This document shows positions 40,721-49,490 of a stretch of 58,865 nt of DNA, piece by piece. The first letter of the stretch is position 1. Each line of letters starts with the position of its first letter. Under the pieces are notes generated by a model, which had not been told where the DNA came from, did not search any database, and was given only the letters and a program-made list of their open reading frames with translations. The position numbers were made by a program, and so were the translations under genes. Origin of the DNA: DATAAM01 sp036260075. GTDB taxonomy: Bacteria > Actinomycetota > Acidimicrobiia > Acidimicrobiales > JAHWLA01. The DNA lies in the NCBI GenBank assembly GCA_036260075.1, contig DATAAM010000038.1, positions 1-58,865 of the forward strand, in the 5' to 3' direction.

Positions 40721-42442
40721 CTAGGCGACGACTCGCAGCAGCTCCTCGATCGAGGTGTCGCCCCGGGCCACCTTGTGCAGCCCGTCGGTCCGCAGCGTGA
40801 GCATGCCCTCCTCCACGGCCAGCGTCCGCACCTGCTCGGTCGGGGCGTGCTGCAAGACCAGGGCGGCCACGCCCTCGGTCATGGGCATCACCTCGTGCAC
40901 GGCGAAGCGACCGCGGTAGCCCGTCTGGTTGCACGCCCCGCAGCCCACCGGCTTGAAGAACGTGGCCCCCTCCAGCGACAGGCCTTCGGGCCACCCTGTG
41001 TTCAGCAGCTCCTCCTCGCTCGGGGCACACGGCTCCTTGCACCGCTCGCACAGCCGGCGGGCCAGGCGCTGGGCCAGCACGCACGACACGGCCGAGGTCA
41101 CCAGGAACGGCTCCACGCCCATGTCGAGCAGGCGGGCCGGCGTGGAAGCGGCGTCGTTGGTGTGCAGGGTCGACAGCACCAAGTGGCCGGTCAGGGCCGC
41201 CTCCACCGCGATGGTGGCCGTCTCCCGATCGCGGATCTCGCCCACCAGCACGACGTCGGGGTCGGCCCGCAGGATCGAGCGCAGCGCGGTGGCGAACGTC
41301 AGCCCTGCCTTGCGGTTGACCTGCACCTGCTTGATGCTCGCCATCCGGTACTCGACGGGGTCCTCCACCGTGATGATGGAGCGCTGGGCGTCGTTGACCT
41401 CGCCCAGGGTGGCGTAGAGCGTCGTCGTCTTGCCCGACCCCGTCGGCCCGGTGACGAGGATCGCCCCCCACGGCTTCCGGTACGCCGCCTCGTAGCGCGC
41501 CTTCGTCTGCGGCAGGAACCCGAGGTCGTCGATGCCCACCAGCCCGCTCTTGCGGTCGAGCACGCGGATCACGAGCGACTCGCCTTGGGCCGTGGGCAGC
41601 GTGACCAGCCGCAGGTCGATGCGGCGCCCCTCCAGCGGCACGGTGATGCGGCCGTCCTGGGGCACCCGGCGCTCGGCGATGTCGAGCTCGCCCATGATCT
41701 TGAGCCGGCTGATGACCGAGGCCTGGATGGAGCGGGGCACCCGCATGACGTCCTGGAGCACGCCGTCGATGCGGAAGCGGATGCGCAGCTCGCTCTCGCC
41801 CGGCTCGAGGTGGACGTCGGACGCACCCTCCTGCACTGCCCGCGTCACCAGCTCGTTGACGAACTGCACGACCGGGGCGTCCTCGGCCGCCTCCCGCACC
41901 TGGGACAAGGGGGACTCGCGGTCGTCCTCCGCGTCCGAGACCATCTTCATGATGTCCTCGGCCTTGGTGCTCCAGACGCGGTCTATGGCGCGCTTGAGCT
42001 GGGCGGCCTCCACCATCACCGGCCGCACGTCCTGGCCCGTCATGCTCCGGATGTCGTCGATGGCGAAGACGTCGGCGGGGTTGGCCATGGCCACCACCAG
42101 CCGGTCGTCCTCCCACCCGATGGCGAGCGCCTGGTGGCGACGGGCGAACGACTCCCGCACCAGGCGGGTGGCGGTGTAGTCGAGGGCGCGGTCGTCGAGG
42201 TCGACGAACTCGGTGCCGAACTGCTCGGCCAGGATGCGGGTCAGCTGGGCCTCGGTGAGCACCCGCTTCGCCACCAGGATCCGGCCCAGCCGATCGCCGG
42301 TGCGCTTCTGCTCGGCCAAGGCGAGCATGAGCTGGTCCTCCGTGACGAGGCCGGAGGACAGCAGCACCTCGCCGAGGCGGGCTCGTGGCGCTCGCGCCGG
42401 AGCGATGTCCTCCTGCATGGCCATGATTCTCTCATCGGCCAC
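40721..42442 (-). CDS. PilB/GspE-type secretion ATPase
   Basis: The 573-residue product has an N-terminal MshEN/T2SSE_N domain (LGEVLLSSGLVTEDQLMLAL near residue 22). The hexameric ATPase has Walker A GPTGSGKTTT near residue 330, the Asp box, ILRADPDVVLVGEIRDRE with Walker B and the His box, and HTNDAASTP. A zinc-binding CERCKEPC...CGACNQTG motif follows near the C terminus. It powers type IV pilus or type II secretion assembly. No other pilus or secretion gene lies in the window, so it is isolated here. GTG 42442 and ATG 42424 are both possible starts. Confidence 0.92.
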   Translation of the reverse strand: MADERIMAMQEDIAPARAPRARLGEVLLSSGLVTEDQLMLALAEQKRTGDRLGRILVAKRVLTEAQLTRILAEQFGTEFVDLDDRALDYTATRLVRESFARRHQALAIGWEDDRLVVAMANPADVFAIDDIRSMTGQDVRPVMVEAAQLKRAIDRVWSTKAEDIMKMVSDAEDDRESPLSQVREAAEDAPVVQFVNELVTRAVQEGASDVHLEPGESELRIRFRIDGVLQDVMRVPRSIQASVISRLKIMGELDIAERRVPQDGRITVPLEGRRIDLRLVTLPTAQGESLVIRVLDRKSGLVGIDDLGFLPQTKARYEAAYRKPWGAILVTGPTGSGKTTTLYATLGEVNDAQRSIITVEDPVEYRMASIKQVQVNRKAGLTFATALRSILRADPDVVLVGEIRDRETATIAVEAALTGHLVLSTLHTNDAASTPARLLDMGVEPFLVTSAVSCVLAQRLARRLCERCKEPCAPSEEELLNTGWPEGLSLEGATFFKPVGCGACNQTGYRGRFAVHEVMPMTEGVAALVLQHAPTEQVRTLAVEEGMLTLRTDGLHKVARGDTSIEELLRVVA

Positions 42443-42464
42443 CGGGGGACACCCCTGAACCGGA

Positions 42465-42923
42465 CTAGCCCGTTCGGTCCACCTCGCCGCGCCAGCCGCC
42501 CTCCTCGACGCCGCGCGACTCGATGAACTCCTTGAACCGGGTGAGGTCGCCCTTCACCCGCCGCTGCACCACGCCGAGCACGTCGGCTGCACTCTCGACG
42601 AAGCCCTCGGGCTCGAACTCCATCTGCAGCATCACCTTGGTTGTCTCGTCGGCGATGCGGTGGAACGTCACGACGCCCGCCTGCTTGGGGCCGTCGAGGG
42701 TGCACCAGGCGATCCGCTCGTCGGGCCGCTGCTCGGTGATCTCCGTGTCGAACTCCCGCTTCACGCCGCCGATCTCAGCCACCCAGTGGTTGCGGGTGTC
42801 GGTCACCTGCGTCACCGTCTCGACCCCTTCCATGAACCGCGGGAAGGACTCGAACTGGGTCCACTGGTTGTAGGCGGTTGTCAGCGGGACGTCGACCTCG
42901 ATGCCTTCTTCGATGCTTGCCAT
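42465..42923 (-). CDS. SRPBCC (polyketide cyclase/START-like) protein
   Basis: The 152-residue product from ATG 42923 has the family layout: VDVPLTTAYNQWTQFESFPRFMEGVETV near the N terminus, AEIGGVKREFDTEITEQRPDERI in the middle, and a C-terminal helix with RRVKGDLTRFKEFIE. This is the cyclase/dehydrase branch seen in many actinobacteria. It probably binds a hydrophobic ligand; no catalytic residues are evident. It lies 22 bases from the convergent-side PilB-like gene start and is divergent from the phosphatase gene. Confidence 0.87.
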   Translation of the reverse strand: MASIEEGIEVDVPLTTAYNQWTQFESFPRFMEGVETVTQVTDTRNHWVAEIGGVKREFDTEITEQRPDERIAWCTLDGPKQAGVVTFHRIADETTKVMLQMEFEPEGFVESAADVLGVVQRRVKGDLTRFKEFIESRGVEEGGWRGEVDRTG

Positions 42924-42944
42924 GGGCCGGCTGTACCCCGCGCC

Positions 42945-42972
42945 TTGCCAGTCGACTCCCGAGGCGTAGGAT
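42945..42972 (+). promoter_or_regulatory. Sigma-70 type promoter before the GAF-PAS-SpoIIE gene
   Basis: TTGCCA (42945-42950), 16 bases, TAGGAT (42967-42972). Both boxes fit the actinobacterial housekeeping pattern. The predicted start near 42979 leaves a leader of about 24 bases with GGAAGGGGA before ATG 43003. Confidence 0.55.
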
Positions 42973-43002
42973 GGGACCCGGCTAGCGGCGGAAGGGGACC
43001 TG

Positions 43003-45102
43003 ATGGACGATGCGACGGAAGGTGTGCCGTCGGCTCCCCCTGAGCGCCTGGTGCTCGAGCGCCAGCTGGAGGTCGCCCGCCTCCTGCGGGCCGTCACCGA
43101 GGTGGCCGGCCGCCTCTCACCTGCCCAGGGGCTCGGCACGCTGGCGCGGCTGACGGCAGACGCTCTCGTGGACGACCTGGCCTCCGACGCCGCCGAGGTG
43201 TGGGTGGCGGAGTCGCCCGGCGAGCTGCGGCTGGCCGCCATCGCCGGCGACCACCAGCACACGGGCCGGGTGGTCGGCGACGTGGTGCCGGTGGAGAGCG
43301 GCGCCACCCTGGTGGCCGACGTGGCCCGCAGCCGCCTGCCCGTCCTCCTCAACAACCTGGGCGAGCCCTACCCGGCTGCCTCGCTGTCGCCGGTGCTGCT
43401 CGACGACGAGCTCCAGGCCGTGGTGGTGGCGCTGTACCGCTCGCCGCTCGACATCGAGATCGCCGACGTGGTGGCCGCCTTCGTCACCGTGGTGGCCGCC
43501 TCGTTCAACAGCGCCGGGCTCCTGGCCCGGGAGGCAGCCGCCCGCCGCGGCGCCGACGAGGAGCGCGAGCGGCTGGCGTTCCTCGCCGAGTCGACCACGC
43601 TGCTCTCCAGTTCGCTCGACCTGTCGGTCACGATGCGCAACGTGGCCGCCTTGGCCTTGCGCCGCCTGGGGCAGTGGTGCGCGGTCAACGTCCTCGACGA
43701 GGACGGCGACCTGACCCGGATCACGGCGGGCGAGCCGATCGGCAGCGACGACGACATCGACGTCCGGGCGCTGATCGAGACGAGCGAGACGTTCGCCACC
43801 GCTCGCACGCTGGTCGTCCCCATGTGGGCGCGGGGCCGCACGGTGGGCGCGGTGAGCCTGGTGCGGACCGAGGGCGCCCCGCCGTACACCGACATCGACA
43901 TCGGTCTGGCCGGTGCCTTCGCCCGGCGGGCGGGCATGGCTGTCGACAACGCCCAGCTGTACCGCAAGGTGCGCGAGGGCGAGCAGCGCTTCCGCTCGTT
44001 CGTCGACGGGCTGGGGGCCGTGCTGTTCGAGGCCGACCCGGCCACGCTGGCCTACACGTTCGTCTCCCATCAGGCCGAGGAACTGCTGGGGCACTCCGTC
44101 GAACGGTGGATCGAGGAGCCCGACTTCTGGGCGCGCACCGTGCACCCGGAGGACCGCGAGTGGGTGATGCCCCAGCGAGCCACGGCGGTGGCGGAGAAGC
44201 GGGTGCACGACGTGGAGTACCGGCTCCGGGCGGCCGACGGGCGCGTCGTGTGGGTCCGCGACATCGTCTACATCATCGCCGACGACGACGAGGGCACCGA
44301 ACGGCTCGTCGGCATCATGGTCGACGCCACCGAGCGCAAGCAGGCCGAGGAGGAACTGCGGGCCAGCCACGAGCGCTTCGCCTCGCTCAACCGCACCCTG
44401 CAGGCGAGCCTGCTGCCGCCGTTGCTGCCCGAGATCTTCGGGCTGGAGGTCGCGGCCCGCTACCGGCCCGCAGGCCATGGGCTCGACGTGGTGGGCGACT
44501 TCTACGACCTGTTCGAGGTGGGCGAGGACGGGTGGGGCGTGGTCATCGGCGACGTGTGCGGCAAGGGCGTGGAGGCCGCCGCGCTCACCGCCCTGGCCCG
44601 CTACACGGTGCGGGCAGCGGCCATGCGAGAGCGGGTGCCCAGCCGCGTGCTGGAGATGCTCAACGAAGCGGTGCTGGGCACCGACACCGGCGAGCGGTTC
44701 TGCACCGCCGTCTTCGCCTTGGTCGTGCCCGACGGCGACGGGATGGCCTGCACGCTGGCCTGCGGCGGCCACCCGCTGCCGCTGGTGCTGCGGGCCGACG
44801 GCACGGTGGAGAGCGTGGGCAGTCCGGGCACCCTGCTCGGGCTCTGGCCCGAGCCGGAGCTGGCCGACGAGGGCGTGACGCTGTCGGCGGGCGACGCGCT
44901 CGTCTTCTACACCGACGGCGCCCTCGAGGCCCGCCACGGCCGCGAGCAGCTGGGCGAGGAGCGCCTGAAGGAGATCGTGGGGCGCTGCGCCGGCCTGCGG
45001 GCGCCCGAGGTGGCCGACGCGGTGGCCGAGGGCGTGGAGGCGTTCGAGCTCGGCGTGGCGGGCGACGACCTCGCCGTGGTCGTGCTGCGAGTGCCAGGCT
45101 GA
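43003..45102 (+). CDS. GAF-GAF-PAS-SpoIIE serine phosphatase
   Basis: The 699-residue product has two GAF-like sensor regions (about residues 25-160 and 190-320) and a PAS domain (about 325-445). The PAS contains FVSHQAEELLGHS and VDATERKQAEEELRAS. The SpoIIE domain follows from about 465, with VVGDFYDLFEV, VIGDVCGKGVEAA, CGGHPLPLVLR, VFYTDGALEAR and GDDLAVVVLRV; the metal-binding Asp residues are intact. It would dephosphorylate an anti-anti-sigma protein in a partner-switching system. A TTGCCA-N16-TAGGAT promoter and GGAAGGGGA ribosome binding site precede it. No STAS or anti-sigma gene is next to it. Confidence 0.9.
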   Translation: MDDATEGVPSAPPERLVLERQLEVARLLRAVTEVAGRLSPAQGLGTLARLTADALVDDLASDAAEVWVAESPGELRLAAIAGDHQHTGRVVGDVVPVESGATLVADVARSRLPVLLNNLGEPYPAASLSPVLLDDELQAVVVALYRSPLDIEIADVVAAFVTVVAASFNSAGLLAREAAARRGADEERERLAFLAESTTLLSSSLDLSVTMRNVAALALRRLGQWCAVNVLDEDGDLTRITAGEPIGSDDDIDVRALIETSETFATARTLVVPMWARGRTVGAVSLVRTEGAPPYTDIDIGLAGAFARRAGMAVDNAQLYRKVREGEQRFRSFVDGLGAVLFEADPATLAYTFVSHQAEELLGHSVERWIEEPDFWARTVHPEDREWVMPQRATAVAEKRVHDVEYRLRAADGRVVWVRDIVYIIADDDEGTERLVGIMVDATERKQAEEELRASHERFASLNRTLQASLLPPLLPEIFGLEVAARYRPAGHGLDVVGDFYDLFEVGEDGWGVVIGDVCGKGVEAAALTALARYTVRAAAMRERVPSRVLEMLNEAVLGTDTGERFCTAVFALVVPDGDGMACTLACGGHPLPLVLRADGTVESVGSPGTLLGLWPEPELADEGVTLSAGDALVFYTDGALEARHGREQLGEERLKEIVGRCAGLRAPEVADAVAEGVEAFELGVAGDDLAVVVLRVPG

Positions 45103-45192
45103 CCCGATGGCGCTCGGCCTGACGGCTCGCCGGGCCGACAGGGGCCCCACTCCCGCCCGCGTGGCGGTTCCGTCGGCGAGTCCGGTCGCCTG

Positions 45193-45603
45193 ATGGACCT
45201 CGCCCAGGGGCTCGACTTCCTCCGGAGCAACCACCGGGCCGTGCTGGCCACGGTGCGCTCCGACGGCACGCCGCAGCTGTCGCCCATCGTGGCCGCCGTC
45301 GACGACGGGGGCCGCGTGTGCATCAGCACCCGGGAACCGTCGATGAAGGTGCGCAACGTCCGCCGCGACCCGCGGGTGTGGCTGTGCGCGTTCACCGACG
45401 ACTTCTTCGGCGACTGGGTGCGCCTCGACGGGCGGGCCACGGTGGTGCCGCTGCCCGAGGCCATGGACGGGTTGGTGTCGCTGTACCGCAGCGTCGCGGG
45501 CGAGCATCCCGACTGGGACGACTACCGCGCCGCCATGGAGCGCGAGCGGCGAGTGCTGCTGGTGATCGAGGTGGAGCGGGTCGGGCCCGACCGGGCGGGC
45601 TAG
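45193..45603 (+). CDS. PPOX-class F420-dependent or flavin oxidoreductase
   Basis: The 136-residue split-barrel protein from ATG 45193 shows RAVLATVRSDGTPQLSPIVA near residue 15. CISTREPSMKVRNVRRDPRVWLCAF and DWVRLDGRATVV follow, the usual motifs of the pyridoxamine-5'-phosphate oxidase-like family that uses F420 or FMN in actinobacteria. The cofactor cannot be chosen from sequence alone. No clear ribosome binding site is seen. The stop shares CTAG with the convergent MobA-FdhD gene. Confidence 0.87.
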   Translation: MDLAQGLDFLRSNHRAVLATVRSDGTPQLSPIVAAVDDGGRVCISTREPSMKVRNVRRDPRVWLCAFTDDFFGDWVRLDGRATVVPLPEAMDGLVSLYRSVAGEHPDWDDYRAAMERERRVLLVIEVERVGPDRAG

Positions 45604-47003
45604 GACGAAGGGCGCCGCACCCGCTCGGGGTGGGTGTAGAGGTTGGCGGTCCCGTCCCGGACGAAGCCCAGGAGGGTGACACCCATCCGGGCCGCCGTCT
45701 CCACGGCCAGGCTCGACGGCGCCCCGACGGCGCACACGATCGGGATGCGGGCCACGGCCGCCTTCTGCACCAGCTCGTAGCCGACCCGTCCGGAGAGCAC
45801 GAGCACGTGGTCGTGGAGCGGGAGCAGGCGCTGCAGGAGCGCGTGGCCCAGGAGCTTGTCGACGGCGTTGTGCCGGCCCACGTCTTCGCGCACGGCGACC
45901 GGCGTGCCGTCGGCCCGGAACAGCCCCGCCCCGTGCAGCCCGCCGGTGCGGTCGAAGAGCGGTTGGGAGGCGCGCAGCGCGTCGGGCAGCCCGAGGAGCG
46001 TGTCGAGCGCCACCGGCTCGCCGGTCGCGACCGGGTCGTCGCCGAGCTGCTCGGCCAGACGGTCGAGGGTGGCGGTGCCGCACACGCCGCAACTGGCCGT
46101 GGTGGTGGTGCGGCGGGCCACCCCGTCGAGGGCGGGCGGCCGGGTGAGGCGCACCGACACCACGTTGTAGCGCTGGGGCTCGTCGTCGCCCAGGGCGCAG
46201 TAGCGGACAGCGGCCACGTCGGCGGCGTCACGGACGACGCCTTCGGCCAACAGCCACCCCACAGCCAGCTCGAAGTCGTGCCCGGGGGTGCGCATGGTGA
46301 CGTTCACGGTCACCAACCCGTCGTCGGGACCGCCTACGCGCAGCTCCAGCGGCTCTTCGGTCACGAGGGTGTCGGGACGCTCGGCGGCGGTGCGGCCCAG
46401 TGTGAGGACCGGGGCGGGGGTTGTGGGCCGGCGCACGGCCCGGGCCCGGGCCAGGTCCTCGGGCGTGTCGACGTCGAGCAGGGCGCGGGGGTCGACGTCG
46501 TCGACCAGGCGCAGGGGCACCACGTCGAGGAGGGCGTTGACGGCCCGGGCGCCGCCCGCCACCAGCCGGGGGGCCGCTGCCAGGGCGGGACCGTCGTAGC
46601 GGGCGCACAGGGGCTGGGGCCGCCCGTCGACCACGGGGACGGTGGTGCCCGGCTGCTCGGCCAGGAAGCGCACCAGCGCCTCGTCGGCCAACGGCAGGTC
46701 GCAGGCGAGCACGACGGCGGGACCGTCGTGGCCCGCCGCCAGGAGGGCGCGGGCGCCCGCGGCGATGGCGGCCAGCGGCCCCTCGCCGGGCCGGTCCTCG
46801 GGCGCCGTGGGCAGAGACGTGTGGCCGGGGCCGACCTCGTAGACGGGCCCGTCGAGGGCGGTGGTGAGCACGTCGGCCAGGCGCTGAGCGTTGGGAACGC
46901 CGTCGATCGGGATGCGCGCCTTGTCGCTCCCGAACCGACGGCTGCGGCCCCCGGTGAGCAGGAGGCCCGCCACGGCCGGCGCGGATGCCTTCACAGCCGG
47001 CAT
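45600..47003 (-). CDS. MobA-FdhD fusion protein
   Basis: The 467-residue product from ATG 47003 joins two molybdenum-cofactor functions. The N-terminal MobA half (about residues 8-190) has LLLTGGRSRRFGSDKA and VVLACDLPLADEAL, the guanylyltransferase motifs for molybdopterin guanine dinucleotide. The C-terminal FdhD half (about 200-467) has VTVNVTMRTPGHDFELAVGWL, the sulfurtransferase Cys in SCGVCGTA, and VREDVGRHNAVDK. FdhD sulfurates formate dehydrogenase. The two are usually separate genes. No formate dehydrogenase gene lies in the window. Confidence 0.92.
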   Translation of the reverse strand: MPAVKASAPAVAGLLLTGGRSRRFGSDKARIPIDGVPNAQRLADVLTTALDGPVYEVGPGHTSLPTAPEDRPGEGPLAAIAAGARALLAAGHDGPAVVLACDLPLADEALVRFLAEQPGTTVPVVDGRPQPLCARYDGPALAAAPRLVAGGARAVNALLDVVPLRLVDDVDPRALLDVDTPEDLARARAVRRPTTPAPVLTLGRTAAERPDTLVTEEPLELRVGGPDDGLVTVNVTMRTPGHDFELAVGWLLAEGVVRDAADVAAVRYCALGDDEPQRYNVVSVRLTRPPALDGVARRTTTTASCGVCGTATLDRLAEQLGDDPVATGEPVALDTLLGLPDALRASQPLFDRTGGLHGAGLFRADGTPVAVREDVGRHNAVDKLLGHALLQRLLPLHDHVLVLSGRVGYELVQKAAVARIPIVCAVGAPSSLAVETAARMGVTLLGFVRDGTANLYTHPERVRRPSS

Positions 47004-47034
47004 TCTGCCGCGCTCAGTGGGGTACGACGGCCGA

Positions 47035-48465
47035 GTGGCCACACAGACGACCCAGGCCGAGCGCGTCCTCGGCGGTCGGTACCGACTGGGCCGGCTGCTG
47101 GGCCGGGGCGGCATGGCCGAGGTCTACGAGGGCCTCGACGAGCGACTGGGCCGCCCGGTGGCCGTCAAGGTGCTGCGGTCGGGGCTCAGGCGACGGGCCG
47201 AGCTGCGCGAGCGCTTCGCGCAGGAGGCCCGCTCGGCGGCCCGGCTGAGCCACCCCAACGTGGTGGCCGTGTACGACACCGGCGAGGACGACGGCACCCC
47301 GTTCCTGGTGATGGAGCGGCTGCCGGGGGAGACGCTGGCCGACCGGCTGGCGGCCGGGCCGGTCGAGCCCGAGTGGCTCCGGCGGCTGGCGGGCGACGTG
47401 CTGGCTGCGCTGGGCGCCGCCCACGATGCGGGCGTGCTGCACCGCGACGTCAAGCCCGGCAACATCCTCATCGCGGAGGACGGCTGCGCCAAGGTGGCCG
47501 ACTTCGGCATCGCCAAGACGGCAGAGGAGGCGACGGGCGGCGACACCACCGCCACCGGCATGCTGCTCGGCACGCCCGCCTACCTGGCCCCCGAGCGCAT
47601 CGACGGGCGGCCCGCCACGCCCGCGTCCGACCTGTACTCGCTGGGCGTGGTGCTGTACGAGGCGCTGGCCGGCCGCAAGCCCTTCGACGGCGACACGCCG
47701 GTGGCGGTGGCCCACAACGTGCGCCACGCCGAGGTCCCGCCGCTGCGCGGGTGGCGCCCCGACCTCGATCCCACGCTGGTGGCCGTCGTGGAACGGGCTA
47801 TGCACCGCGACCCGTCGGCCCGCTTCGCCGCCGCCCGGGAGATGGCGGAGGCCCTCGGCGTGCACGGCCGCCCGTCCGCGGTCGTCGGGCCGCTCGACGG
47901 CGACGCCACCTCGATCATGCGCCGTGAGGCGTTGGGCAACGGCGACGGCACCACGGCCCTGCCGGTCGAGCAGCCGGCCGCCGTCGTGCGCCGAGCCCGC
48001 TCGGCGGTCCGGCTGCCGTGGTGGGTGCCGCACGTCGTCGTGACGGTCGGCATCCTCCTGCTGCTGGCCGCCTTGGTGCAGGCCGGTCGCAACGGCACCC
48101 AAGGGGGCGTGGAGCCCGAGCGCGCCGAGCTGGCGGGCGCCCTGCGCGACCTGGCGGGCCGGGTGCGGGTGGGCGACGGCCCACGCGGCCCCGAGCTGGG
48201 CGACCGGCTGGGGCAGGTGGCGAGCGAGGTGGAGGCGGGCGGCGGCTCCCAGTCGGCCAACGCGCTGCTGGCCGACGTGGCCGCCTGGCACGGGCAGCGC
48301 CAGGTCTACGACCGGGCCGCGTCGGAGGCCACGTCGCTGCTGCTGCGGGTGCCCGGTGCGCAGCTCCCCACCACCACGACGGCGGCGCCGACGACGACGC
48401 AGCCGCCCGAGGACGGGGACGACGACGACCGGGGCCGGGGCAAGAAGGGCAAGGGGGACGACTGA
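47035..48465 (+). CDS. PknB-type Ser/Thr protein kinase
   Basis: The 476-residue product from GTG 47035 has a kinase domain of about residues 12-275. It shows LGRGGMAEVYEG (Gly-rich loop), AVKVLR (ATP lysine), HRDVKPGNIL (catalytic loop), ADFGIAK (DFG) and GTPAYLAPE. A juxtamembrane linker leads to one helix near residues 331-352, then an outside region without PASTA repeats. A Thr/Pro and acidic-basic tail ends it. It is membrane-anchored with a short extracellular part, so the stimulus is unclear. The HhH-PHP gene starts 17 bases after its stop. Confidence 0.92.
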   Translation: MATQTTQAERVLGGRYRLGRLLGRGGMAEVYEGLDERLGRPVAVKVLRSGLRRRAELRERFAQEARSAARLSHPNVVAVYDTGEDDGTPFLVMERLPGETLADRLAAGPVEPEWLRRLAGDVLAALGAAHDAGVLHRDVKPGNILIAEDGCAKVADFGIAKTAEEATGGDTTATGMLLGTPAYLAPERIDGRPATPASDLYSLGVVLYEALAGRKPFDGDTPVAVAHNVRHAEVPPLRGWRPDLDPTLVAVVERAMHRDPSARFAAAREMAEALGVHGRPSAVVGPLDGDATSIMRREALGNGDGTTALPVEQPAAVVRRARSAVRLPWWVPHVVVTVGILLLLAALVQAGRNGTQGGVEPERAELAGALRDLAGRVRVGDGPRGPELGDRLGQVASEVEAGGGSQSANALLADVAAWHGQRQVYDRAASEATSLLLRVPGAQLPTTTTAAPTTTQPPEDGDDDDRGRGKKGKGDD

Positions 48466-48482
48466 GCGAGCCGCTCGACCCG

Positions 48483-49490
48483 GTGGCCGCGCTCGACCGC
48501 ATCGCCTACCTGCTCGAGCGCGCCCGGGAGCCGACGTACCGGGTACGGGCGTTCCGGGGGGCGGCCGACGCCCTGCGCAAGCTGTCCGCCGAGGAGGTCG
48601 CCGAGCGGGCCCGCACCGGCCGGCTGCGCGAGCTGTCCGGCATCGGCGAGAAGACCGAGCGCGTCGTGCTTCAGGCGCTGGCCGGGGAGCAGCCGTCGTA
48701 CCTCGTGCGCTTGGAGGGCGAGCGGCCCGATCCCTTGGAAGGCGCAGGCGCACCCCTGCGGGCGCTGCTCAAGGGCGACTGCCACACACACTCCGACTGG
48801 TCGGACGGCGGCAGCCCCATCGAGGTGATGGCCGAGGCGGCCAGGGAAGCGGGTCACGAGTACGTGGTCCTCACCGACCACTCGCCGCGCCTCACCGTGG
48901 CCAACGGCCTGTCGCCCGACCGGCTGCGGGCCCAGCTCGAGGAGATCGCCGAGGTCAACGAGCGGCTGGCGCCGTTCCGCATCCTGGCGGGCATCGAGGT
49001 CGACATCCTCGAGGACGGCGGGATCGACCAGGAGCCGGAGCTGCTCGACCGCCTCGACGTGGTGGTGGCCAGCGTGCACTCCAAGCTGCGGCAGGACAGC
49101 GAGGGCATGACGATGCGGATGGTGCGGGCGCTGGAGAACCCCTACGTCGACATCCTGGGGCACTGCACCGGCCGCATCGTGGTGGGACGGGGCCGGCCCG
49201 AGTCGACGTTCGACGTGGAGGCGGTGTTCGGCACGGCCGTCGCCCACGACAAGGCGGTGGAGATCAACTGCCGCCCGGAGCGACTGGACCCGCCCACACG
49301 CCTGCTGCGGCGGGCCGTCGAGCTCGGGTGCCGGTTCTCTGTCGACACCGACGCCCACGCCCCCGGCCAGCTCGAGTGGCTGCCGTACGGCTGCGAGCGG
49401 GCGGCGGCGTGCGAGGTGTCGCCCGAGCGGGTGGTCAACACACTGGGTGCCGACGAGCTGGTGGCCTGGGCCCGCTCGCATCGGGACTAG
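48483..49490 (+). CDS. HhH plus PHP domain protein without a polymerase domain
   Basis: The 335-residue product from GTG 48483 has an N-terminal part resembling the 8-kDa/HhH region of PolX (AAYLLERAREPTYRVRAFR-like start and RELSGIGEKTERVVL). The PHP domain follows, with metal ligands in CHTHSDWSDG, VLTDHSPR, AGIEVDIL, ASVHSKL, GHCTGR and DTDAHAP. The nucleotidyl-transfer palm of PolX is absent. PHP domains are metal-dependent phosphoesterases; DNA repair or end processing is possible. A CTG in-frame start at 48462 is also possible. The stop shares CTAG with the convergent GGDEF-EAL gene. Confidence 0.85.
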   Translation: MAALDRIAYLLERAREPTYRVRAFRGAADALRKLSAEEVAERARTGRLRELSGIGEKTERVVLQALAGEQPSYLVRLEGERPDPLEGAGAPLRALLKGDCHTHSDWSDGGSPIEVMAEAAREAGHEYVVLTDHSPRLTVANGLSPDRLRAQLEEIAEVNERLAPFRILAGIEVDILEDGGIDQEPELLDRLDVVVASVHSKLRQDSEGMTMRMVRALENPYVDILGHCTGRIVVGRGRPESTFDVEAVFGTAVAHDKAVEINCRPERLDPPTRLLRRAVELGCRFSVDTDAHAPGQLEWLPYGCERAAACEVSPERVVNTLGADELVAWARSHRD

